64,000 nt of DNA, from NCBI GenBank assembly GCA_031268335.1, contig JAIRXG010000025.1, positions 121,749 to 185,748 of the forward strand, given 5' to 3'. The translations under genes were made by a program, and so were the position numbers. The notes under the pieces are model-generated. The model was not told where the DNA came from and ran no database searches. It worked only from the letters and a program-made list of their open reading frames with translations. Origin of the DNA: Campylobacteraceae bacterium. GTDB taxonomy: Bacteria; Campylobacterota; Campylobacteria; Campylobacterales; Campylobacteraceae. Shown here piece by piece: positions 8,675-15,660 of the stretch (its first letter is position 1; every line of letters begins with the position of its first letter).

Positions 8675-9760
8675 ATGAGAATACTTTTTATATTGGTTTT
8701 TAGCTTGTTTTTAACTACATCCCTTATGTCGAGTACGCCCAATACCACAAAAGAATTAGATATATTTAAAGATAAAATAGCTTTGCAAAATGCTCAAAAT
8801 ATGTTTGGAAAAGCTCTTGATTTGTATTATGCAAATAAGACTGACGAGATGATAAGCGTATATGTTAAATTAATAAGCGAATTTGAAAATTCAACAAATG
8901 AAGAAATCAGAGTCATGATAGCGCAATCTATGTTCAATTTGGCTTTGGGGTATAAGAAAAAGAACGATATAAAAACCGAAAGAAATTTATATGAACGGAT
9001 AGTTTCAAAATTCATAGATTCTGATGATAAAAATATAGAGTTTATAACGGCAAATTCTCTTTTTAATCAAGGAATTATCGCTTACGAAGCAAATGATACA
9101 AAAAGTGAAATAGAAATCTATCAAAAATTTCTTGATAGATTTGAAAATACAAACGATGAAAATATTCATATATTTATAGCAAGTGTGATGGAAATCTTGG
9201 GATATACATACGATAGGAGTGGTAACGAGGGTAAAGCGATAGATATTTATAATAAATTAATATATAAATTTGAAAATTCTCAAAATGATTATATGCAAAA
9301 TTTAATTGTTGGAGCTTTACTTAATCTTGGTGTAAATTACATAGAAATAGGTAAAATAAAAGAAGGGTTGACTTCTTATCAAAAAATCATAAATCAATTC
9401 AAAAATGCCACAAATCCTTACATGGTTCAATCAGTCGGTGTGGCAATAGCAAATAAGATAGAGGTTGAAATTTGCAATGATATTAAACCATCTTTCAGCG
9501 ATGAAAATGAAGAATTAACCGACAAAAGCGAATATCCTACCTTTATGTATGAGTTTTTGCAAATTCTACATGCAGCGACCAAAGAAGAGCAAACGGAGAG
9601 ATTAAATCTGTGGCAAAATAAATATTCGCATCTGAGTTTTAAAAACTTGAATGTGGATTTTGATTTTTCTGATTTGGATAAATGGGTTGAGAAACTTGAA
9701 AATCCTAAAAAAAATTGGGTAAAAGAGTGCCTCGATGCTTTAAAAAAATTTGCAGATTAA
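8675..9760 (+). CDS. Exported TPR/SEL-like repeat protein with 43-residue period
   Basis: Function not recognised. The 361-residue product has a signal peptide (to about residue 20). It then has helical repeats whose landmark aromatic in the F-E-N-(S/T)-N motif falls at residues 70, 113, 156, 199 and 242, exactly 43 residues apart. The repeat resembles paired tetratricopeptide helices (Y.KL...FEN). The C-terminal about 90 residues are non-repetitive and acidic. Such proteins usually scaffold protein contacts in the periplasm. It stands alone, after a weak ggg ribosome site, followed by a gap with gene relics. Confidence 0.75.
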   Translation: MRILFILVFSLFLTTSLMSSTPNTTKELDIFKDKIALQNAQNMFGKALDLYYANKTDEMISVYVKLISEFENSTNEEIRVMIAQSMFNLALGYKKKNDIKTERNLYERIVSKFIDSDDKNIEFITANSLFNQGIIAYEANDTKSEIEIYQKFLDRFENTNDENIHIFIASVMEILGYTYDRSGNEGKAIDIYNKLIYKFENSQNDYMQNLIVGALLNLGVNYIEIGKIKEGLTSYQKIINQFKNATNPYMVQSVGVAIANKIEVEICNDIKPSFSDENEELTDKSEYPTFMYEFLQILHAATKEEQTERLNLWQNKYSHLSFKNLNVDFDFSDLDKWVEKLENPKKNWVKECLDALKKFAD

Positions 9761-9888
9761 ATAAAGCATCATATCGTTGCAATTTCATAAAAACAAAATG
9801 ATAGCGATTTGTGTACATGTAGACAAAAAAATTAGAAAAATTTATGCTTACACGTATGCAAAATAAAATTAAAAGATTTTATATAAAC

Positions 9889-10062
9889 TTTTGCATTTGG
9901 CGAGAAATTATATTTTGCCAGCATATCCGGTTTTGTCCAAACGCGTATAGAGTAGTTTTGTCTGCTAAACAGTGCGGCATCTCCTACACCTTTAACTCTT
10001 TTTAATTTGTCAATTACATTATTTATTTTTGAACTTGCAAAGATTATGGGTTTTATGAGAGG
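9889..10062 (-). pseudogene. Relic of an RND (AcrB/MexB-type) efflux pump gene
   Basis: Read on the minus strand, this gives an open stretch including INNVIDKLKRVKGVGDAALF and SIRVWTKPDMLAKYNFSPNA. It matches the AcrB-family region with the pattern RxxGVGDVQLFGxxYAMRIWxxPxxL in the periplasmic domain. Only about 55 codons survive. There is no start, and neither side continues into pump sequence. The full gene would be about 3 kb, so most of it has been deleted. Confidence 0.75.
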
Positions 10063-10100
10063 TTATAAGTATTGTTTAAACTTTTTAAGCCGATTTCATA

Positions 10101-10106
10101 TATAAT
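10101..10106 (+). promoter_or_regulatory. -10 element of rnpB
   Basis: A perfect TATAAT sits about 6 bases before the predicted 5' end of RNase P RNA. No clear -35 is seen, as is usual for sigma-70 promoters of Campylobacterota, where periodic T-rich DNA takes its place. Confidence 0.6.
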
Positions 10107-10111
10107 TTGCG

Positions 10112-10438
10112 CACAAGGTACGACAGGCGACTGCTAAAGTCTAGCTTTAGAGGAAAGTCCGGGCTGCAATGAGACATAGTTCCATCTAACGGATGGCTGG
10201 GGTAACCCAAGGGAAAGTGCAACAGAAATCAAACTACCGTGAAAACGGAAAAGGTGAAACGGCGGAGTAAGAGCCCACCAGCGTCTTCAGCAATGAGGAT
10301 GGCTTTGTAAACCCAACTTGCAGCAAGAAGAGATGGTTTAGTCTCATATTTTTACTCTTCGCTTGAACGGCGCTGCGAAGCGTTGGTCAGATAAATAGTC
10401 GCCCACGACAGAACCCGGCTTACGGCGTGCCTTGTTAT
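10112..10438 (+). ncRNA. rnpB: RNase P RNA (type A)
   Basis: This is the catalytic RNA of RNase P, which trims tRNA 5' leaders. It carries the universal core gaggaaagtccgggct near 10151, the acagaaa segment (CR-II), and agaacccggctta near the 3' end (CR-V). The ends pair to form P1 (acaaggta.. with ..ccttgt). The 3' end runs into ttattttt, a probable terminator. The length of about 327 bases is normal. Confidence 0.95.
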
Positions 10439-10514
10439 TTTTACACTACATGTATATTCATATATTTCAAATTTTATTCTATTTTAGAAGAACAGTTGTA
10501 TGAAAATTAAATTT

Positions 10515-10735
10515 GTTTATAGTGGTTATTGTATAAAAATAGCCCAATCGCAATAGCAAAATTTTGCATCGGATACCAAATGCCGATTATGGCAAGCGAG
10601 AAAAAAGCGTTTTACTTGGCGCGTATATTTGAAGGGCGAAACGCATATGAATTTACCTCTATGAGTCCAAAATATCGCATTGAATCAGCAAAAATATGTT
10701 TCTTAATATCTGTAATATCGCATTGTATATTGCTT
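10515..10735 (+). pseudogene. Degenerate fragment of the flavin amine oxidase gene
   Basis: The DNA parallels the intact amine oxidase gene at about 12670-12870. The segment from 10584 (cgattatggcaagcg) to about 10690 matches 12731 onward with scattered substitutions and a one-base length difference, and still encodes GRNAYEFTSMSPK. Weaker similarity extends both ways. It is in the same orientation, about 2.1 kb upstream, with no start or domain context. It is the remnant of a second copy or of a partial duplication. Confidence 0.8.
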
Positions 10736-10780
10736 GTATCAAAATCACGAAATAAAAAAATATAATAATTTAAAGTTAGA

Positions 10781-11268
10781 GTTGAACCAAAATAAACGTT
10801 GTTTTTAAATTTGCAGCTAAAGTCATATTACTCGTTGTCGCCTTACTAAACTGGGACAAAGATTGTTTTTAAATACTTTCTACCCACGCGGATATAAGTT
10901 TGCTGCTTCGGGTTGAGTTGAGATAAACGTTGTTTTTAAATCATCGGAATTGCTAAGAATTTTATAAATGTAGGTATATTGAACTCTTTTAGCAGTATTT
11001 TTATCTTTTTCCATATTAAAAATTTTATACATGCAGATATGTTGAACTAAGACAATAGTTATATTAGAATGTCGTTCAAATGCGGACAATTAAACTGACC
11101 TTATTGGTTGAATCAAGACAAGCATTATATTAAGATTTCGTATATTTTTTAATTTCAATCGTTTGCACAAATGTCGAACCAAAATAAGCGCTGTATGAAA
11201 TAATATTTTAGTACTATCAAACGGCGGCTCACCAACAGTTAAATCGAAATAAGCATTATTTTTATATC
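10781..11268. CRISPR. Degenerate CRISPR-like array (eight 30-bp units, 63-67 bp period)
   Basis: Eight 30-base units align without gaps, starting at 10781, 10845, 10912, 10978, 11041, 11107, 11173 and 11239. Consensus: GTTGAACYAARAYAARC, then GTT, then RTTTTTAAAT. Intervening segments are 33-37 bases, mostly 36, and are largely unrelated to one another; those at 10942 and 11008 are similar. The 30+36 rhythm is that of CRISPR arrays, but no two repeats are identical, so the array would be long inactive. No cas gene is in the window. Alternative: an old non-CRISPR tandem repeat. Confidence 0.5.
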
Positions 11269-11423
11269 CATCTTATTTTGATTATGTGAGTATTTGTGGA
11301 TGTCATTAAGACTTCTTGCATAAAATTACATCAATATATAATCCTTTTTATATTCATATATATGTTTCTAAAAAAATCATAAAATTGATTAAATTTTAAT
11401 CAATACTTTTGTTATTTTCGTAT

Positions 11424-11429
11424 TATAAT
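11424..11429 (+). promoter_or_regulatory. -10 element upstream of the amine oxidase operon
   Basis: TATAAT lies in cgtattataattttt, 82 bases before the ATG at 11511. It is the best promoter candidate for the amine oxidase/cytochrome/Rid operon. Confidence 0.5.
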
Positions 11430-11448
11430 TTTTCTCATAACAAAATGT

Positions 11449-11477
11449 CAGACAGATTAGAGACAATCTACAGACAG
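11449..11477. promoter_or_regulatory. Operator-like repeat in the amine oxidase leader
   Basis: Two direct copies of cagacag (11449-11455 and 11471-11477) flank an inverted pair agatt/aatct (11454-11458 and 11465-11469). The element sits between the -10 box and the ribosome site ggaggag, where a repressor or leader RNA structure could act. No regulator gene is adjacent. Confidence 0.35.
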
Positions 11478-11510
11478 TTGGTTAGATAAATTTATTGAAC
11501 GGAGGAGCGA

Positions 11511-13121
11511 ATGGATAATAGTTCTGAAGTAACAAGACGGCAATTGCTGGCCATGATTGGTAAAACGGCAGGAGTTGCAGCTATGTATCATGTTATGACT
11601 TCATTTGGCATTGCTGCGGAGTCGCCATTTAAAGAGGGCGAAGAGTTTGAACAGCTAAAAGGCGCACCGAAAGGAACCAGCGTGTTGGTTTTGGGCGCTG
11701 GGATAGCCGGTATGACAGCTGCTTACGAATTACGAAAAGCCGGTTATTCGGTAAAAATCCTTGAATACCGTCCAAAAGCCGGAGGACGTTGCTGGACATT
11801 ACGCGGCGGCGATACATATACAGAGCTTGGCGGTGCTACTCAAAAGTGTGAGTTTGACAAGGGTTTATACATAAATCCTGGTCCATGGCGTATTCCGTAT
11901 AACCATTTTGCTATTTTGAGTTATTGTAAGCTTTTTGGCGTTGAATTGGAACCGTTCATACAAGTTAATTACAATGCTTTCATTCATTCCACCAATGCGT
12001 ACAACGGTAAACCGCAGCGATATCGTAAAGTACAAGCTGATTTTCAAGGTCATATCGCCGAATTGTTAAACAAAACGGTCAATCAGGGCGCATTGGATAA
12101 AACGCTGAGCAAAGAGGATAAAGAGGCATTAACTAATGCGCTTAGAAGTTGGGGTGCGTTGGATCATGATGGAAAATATGGCAAATCAATCGAAAGCAGC
12201 GAAAGACGCGGTTTTGCCGTGTGGCCGGGTGGTGGTTTGATGCCTTTAGCTACGGCTTCGGAAGATATATTAGAAGGTAAAGAGTTGATTAAGTCTAGAT
12301 TTTGGGGCAGAATCATAAGCGGTCAATTTCACGAGTTTCAAAGTACTATATTCCAACCTGTTGGCGGAATGGACAAAATTGCACAAGCTTTTGAAAAACA
12401 AGTTGGCAATCTTATAAAATACAATGTACGCGTTACTTCTATCAAGCAAGATGAAAAAGGTGTTACGGTAAGCTATGAGGATAGCAATAAAGCGTCGTCT
12501 ACCTTAACGGAGCGAGCAGATTACTGCGTATGTACTATTCCGCTTTCAATTCTTAGCCAAATGCCGATTAATGTAGAGACACAGATGAAGCAAGCTATTG
12601 ATGCTGTGCCGTATGAAGCTTCTGTAAAAGTTGGATTGCAGTTTAAGCGCAAATTTTGGGAAGATGAAGATATTTATGGCGGCATTACCTATACAAATAC
12701 GCCGATCTCACTAATCGGATATCCTAACACCGATTATGGCAAGCGGGGAAAAGGCGTTTTGCTTGGAGCATATATTTGGGGGCGAAATGCATATGAATTT
12801 ACCTCTATGAGTCCAAAAGGTCGCGTTGAATCAGCATTAAAATACGGTTCTATGATACACCCGCAATATCGCGAGGAATTTGATAACGGTATAGCAGTAG
12901 GCTGGCATCGTGTTCCGTGGACAAACGGTTGCCACGGGATATGGACTGATGCGACAAGAGGGAAGCATTATAAAAATCTTTGTCAAATTGACGGCCGTAT
13001 TGTATTGGCCGGAGAACACGCTTCGTATATTCCGGCGTGGATGGAAGGAGCGGTATTATCTGCTCAGGATGCGATTAAACGTTTACATGAAACAATCGTA
13101 GCTAAAAAGCCTAAATTATGA
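11511..13121 (+). CDS. Tat-exported flavin amine oxidase/dehydrogenase
   Basis: This 536-residue flavoprotein of the monoamine oxidase family starts with a twin-arginine signal (SEVTRRQLLAMIG) and so is exported folded with FAD. It has the FAD motif VLVLGAGIAGMTAAYELRKAGY (about 58-79), the KAGGRCWTLRGG motif, and the C-terminal flavin contact GRIVLAGEHASYIPAWMEGA. The family oxidises amines or amino acids to imines. The next genes encode a c-type cytochrome and an exported Rid protein, so electrons probably go to cytochrome c rather than oxygen, as known for the related NicA2/CycN pair. The substrate is unknown. Start: ATG after ggaggag. The gene looks richer in G+C than its surroundings. 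Confidence 0.9.
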   Translation: MDNSSEVTRRQLLAMIGKTAGVAAMYHVMTSFGIAAESPFKEGEEFEQLKGAPKGTSVLVLGAGIAGMTAAYELRKAGYSVKILEYRPKAGGRCWTLRGGDTYTELGGATQKCEFDKGLYINPGPWRIPYNHFAILSYCKLFGVELEPFIQVNYNAFIHSTNAYNGKPQRYRKVQADFQGHIAELLNKTVNQGALDKTLSKEDKEALTNALRSWGALDHDGKYGKSIESSERRGFAVWPGGGLMPLATASEDILEGKELIKSRFWGRIISGQFHEFQSTIFQPVGGMDKIAQAFEKQVGNLIKYNVRVTSIKQDEKGVTVSYEDSNKASSTLTERADYCVCTIPLSILSQMPINVETQMKQAIDAVPYEASVKVGLQFKRKFWEDEDIYGGITYTNTPISLIGYPNTDYGKRGKGVLLGAYIWGRNAYEFTSMSPKGRVESALKYGSMIHPQYREEFDNGIAVGWHRVPWTNGCHGIWTDATRGKHYKNLCQIDGRIVLAGEHASYIPAWMEGAVLSAQDAIKRLHETIVAKKPKL

Positions 13122-13132
13122 AAGGAATTAAT

Positions 13133-13534
13133 ATGAAAAGAGGAGACTATTTTAAGCCGATAAGATTATTGTGCGGAGGTTTATTTGTAACGGTGCTTTT
13201 TGCAGACGGCGATCCGCAACTTTCTACCACTGTCGGAACGGGATTATTTGATGCACAAAAAGGCGGGGAGATATATATGGCAAGTTGCCAGGGTTGTCAT
13301 ATGGTTGATGGCAAAGGTGCAAACGGTGCTGGTTTTTATCCGTCATTGGTTGGTAATGTTAGGTTGATGTCGGCTCAAACTACACTTGAAACGGTTACAA
13401 ACGGATTAAGAGGTATGCCTGGGTTTAGAGAATATTTGACAGATGAACAGATTGCAGAAGTTGTCAACTATGTTCGCACAAACTTTGGAAATGACTTTAA
13501 AGGCGCTGTCAGCGCGGCTGATGTACCCAAATAA
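13133..13534 (+). CDS. Periplasmic monohaem cytochrome c
   Basis: This 133-residue protein has a signal peptide (to about residue 24), a haem c site CQGCH at 52-56 and a likely axial methionine M95 in GLRGMPGF; it is a class I cytochrome fold. An ATG at 13118 overlaps the oxidase stop. The ATG at 13133 has aaagga 7 bases upstream and gives a proper signal peptide, so it is preferred. Its position between the amine oxidase and Rid genes suggests it takes electrons from the oxidase and hands them to the respiratory chain. Confidence 0.9.
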   Translation: MKRGDYFKPIRLLCGGLFVTVLFADGDPQLSTTVGTGLFDAQKGGEIYMASCQGCHMVDGKGANGAGFYPSLVGNVRLMSAQTTLETVTNGLRGMPGFREYLTDEQIAEVVNYVRTNFGNDFKGAVSAADVPK

Positions 13535-13553
13535 TTTATAATGAGGAGTTGAT

Positions 13554-14075
13554 ATGTTTTATGATAAAAATATATTCGGATTGATTTTTAAGACTTTTGT
13601 TTGTTTGGCGATTTTATCAACTGTTTCTAACGCTGCTGATGTGATTTTGCATAAAACGCCCGGTTCAGATTTTCCAATTGCAATGGCGGTGGAAATTCCG
13701 CCTGATGCAACTGTGGTTAATCTAAGCGGCGCTGTGCCGACAATCATTAATCCAAATGCTACGAAAGGGTCGGTGGAAGCGTACGGCAACACGGAAGAGC
13801 AAACTATTAGTTCGCTTGAAAGCATTGAAAAGACATTAAAAAGTCTTGGTTTGGAAATGGGTGATATTATCAAGATGCAAGTTTTTTTGGTAGGTGACCC
13901 AAAACTTTTTGGAAAAATGGATTTTGACGGATTTATGAATGGTTATCGCAAATTTTTTGGCACAAAAGAACAGCCAAATTTACCGACAAGATCTGTTTTT
14001 CAAGTTACTGCTCTTGCAAATCCTGCATGGTTTGTGGAGATTGAAGTAACCGCAGTTCGCAAAGTTAAAAAATAA
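13554..14075 (+). CDS. Exported RidA/YjgF-family protein
   Basis: RidA-family enzymes hydrolyse reactive imines and enamines to carbonyls and ammonia. This 173-residue member is unusual in having an N-terminal signal peptide (ending near VSNAA, residue 28), which places it in the periplasm. The Rid core includes the conserved arginine in LPTRSVFQVTAL and the end VEIEVTAVRK. It is the third gene of the amine oxidase operon, 19 bases after the cytochrome gene and before a terminator. Its likely job is to clear the imine made by the oxidase. Confidence 0.88.
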   Translation: MFYDKNIFGLIFKTFVCLAILSTVSNAADVILHKTPGSDFPIAMAVEIPPDATVVNLSGAVPTIINPNATKGSVEAYGNTEEQTISSLESIEKTLKSLGLEMGDIIKMQVFLVGDPKLFGKMDFDGFMNGYRKFFGTKEQPNLPTRSVFQVTALANPAWFVEIEVTAVRKVKK

Positions 14076-14081
14076 CACTTT

Positions 14082-14112
14082 AAAAAAGCGGCAAATTATT
14101 TCGTCGCTTTTT
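14082..14112 (+). terminator. Terminator of the amine oxidase operon
   Basis: Arms aaaaaagcg (14082-14090) and cgctttttt (14104-14112) form a hairpin, and the T-run continues as aattttttt. It lies just past the Rid-protein stop. Confidence 0.75.
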
Positions 14113-14120
14113 TAATTTTT

Positions 14121-14532
14121 TATCAATATATCTACTCGTAAAAATCATATAAATTTACATAATTTCATTTTTAAAAAATGAATCAATTATTTAATAAGTC
14201 GTTCTCATAGTCATATTACATGTAAAAGAATTTACAACTTTTTAAAAAATTATGAGTGTTTTTTATACATTACATATAATAGTTGTAAATTAAAAAAAAT
14301 AAAAACAGTTAAATTATTTTTTAGTTTAATATTTTACCTTTTATTTAGTGGTTAAAAATATACCTTGTTTTTTAAGTGGTATTATGTTATTTTTCATTAA
14401 GATTTGCTAAGAGCAAATAAAAAAATTGGTTGGAAGTATTATAATGCGTGCTACATGCCGACCAAAATTGTTTGTTTATAGTGATATTTTGCAAGGTTAA
14501 ATAGATTGCAAAAAATACAGAGGAGCAAGAAT
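14121..14532. other. AT-rich gap before the PHP-ABC ATPase gene
   Basis: About 410 very AT-rich bases with no supported gene. One ACATGTA site lies near 14218. The last bases carry the ribosome site (agaggag) of the next gene. Confidence 0.5.
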
Positions 14533-15660
14533 ATGGATGCTGATGAAATAAAAAATACAAGAGGCTCAGAATGGCGCAAATGGGATTTGCATATTCATAC
14601 AAAAGGCACGAGTAAAAACGACCAATTTACAAGTGTGGATTTCAATACTTTCTGTATTTCAATGTTTAAGAAAGCAATAGAAAAAGATATTAAAGCAATC
14701 GGTATTACTGATTATTTTAGTATTGATAACTACAAACAAGTAGTTGAATATCAAAAAAATATAAACACTAATATTTCTTTTACTGACGAAGAAAAAAGTA
14801 AAATATCCGAAATTTTCATTTTGCCAAATGTAGAATTAAGAATGTTACCTGTAACCGATACAGGCAGACTGATAAATATACACTGCATTTTCAACCCTGA
14901 TTATGTTTTCAATTTAGATAATGATTTTTTCAATACACTAAAATATGTAAGCGGAAGTCAGGACTATTTAATGAATAGACAGGGAATGGTTTCATTGGGC
15001 AAATCTTTGGACTGTTCTATTACAGATGATAATTCTACATACAAAAAAGGCGTAGATAATTTTGTTGTTTCGCACGAGAACTTGAAAAAACTACTTGCTA
15101 ACAATCCTAATTTACGGGAAAATATTATGATTATAGTCAGCAATTCAAGTAATGATGGCGCTTCAGCAATACAAAAGCATTATGATTTATTTGGAAATGA
15201 AAACGGCTCATTATACGGAGTACGAAAAACTATTTATCAAATATCTGATTGTATCTTTTCGGCTAATGAAAACGATACAAAGTTTTTTGCGGGGAAGCAC
15301 ACCCAGCATTCGCCCGAAGCAGTCAAACAGAAATGTGGCTCGTTGAAACCTTGTATTCATGGCTCTGATGCTCATACCGAAGATAAATTATTTAATCCTG
15401 ATAATAACCGTTATTGTTGGATTAAAGCCGATTTGACTTTCAACGGATTAAAGCAAATCCTTTACGAGGTAGACGAAAGAGTAAAAATTCAGCAAGACAA
15501 ACCCGACGAAAAAAGAGGTTATCAGGTCATTGATTCTGTTGTTTTGAATGAAATCGGATTTTGGAACGGTATTATCTATTTGAATGAAAATCTAAACACA
15601 ATAATAGGTGGTCGTTCAACAGGGAAATCCACTTTGTTGAAATCTATTGCAAAAAAATAA
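14533..15660 (+). CDS. PHP-domain plus ABC ATPase protein, N-terminal part (TrlF-like), ends at A7 run
   Basis: This 375-residue part has an N-terminal PHP phosphoesterase domain with DLHIHTKG (H20, H22) and HGSDAH at 276-281. It then has the start of an SMC/RecN-like ATPase with Walker A GGRSTGKST from 359. It stops at TAA (15658) directly after seven A bases (15651-15657). The next frame continues the same protein without a break, so this is half of a protein of about 930 residues. A one-base slip restores it: the codons gca-aaa-aaa-taa form an A-AAA-AAA slippery site. PHP-ABC proteins of this type, annotated TrlF-like, are suspected phage-defence nucleases; that role is inference. The ATG at 14533 follows agaggag. 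Confidence 0.8.
   Translation: MDADEIKNTRGSEWRKWDLHIHTKGTSKNDQFTSVDFNTFCISMFKKAIEKDIKAIGITDYFSIDNYKQVVEYQKNINTNISFTDEEKSKISEIFILPNVELRMLPVTDTGRLINIHCIFNPDYVFNLDNDFFNTLKYVSGSQDYLMNRQGMVSLGKSLDCSITDDNSTYKKGVDNFVVSHENLKKLLANNPNLRENIMIIVSNSSNDGASAIQKHYDLFGNENGSLYGVRKTIYQISDCIFSANENDTKFFAGKHTQHSPEAVKQKCGSLKPCIHGSDAHTEDKLFNPDNNRYCWIKADLTFNGLKQILYEVDERVKIQQDKPDEKRGYQVIDSVVLNEIGFWNGIIYLNENLNTIIGGRSTGKSTLLKSIAKK

Noticed and set aside
13118..13132. Earlier ATG for the cytochrome c gene
   Set aside because: It lacks a ribosome site, and the later ATG at 13133 has aaagga at ideal spacing and gives a clean signal peptide.
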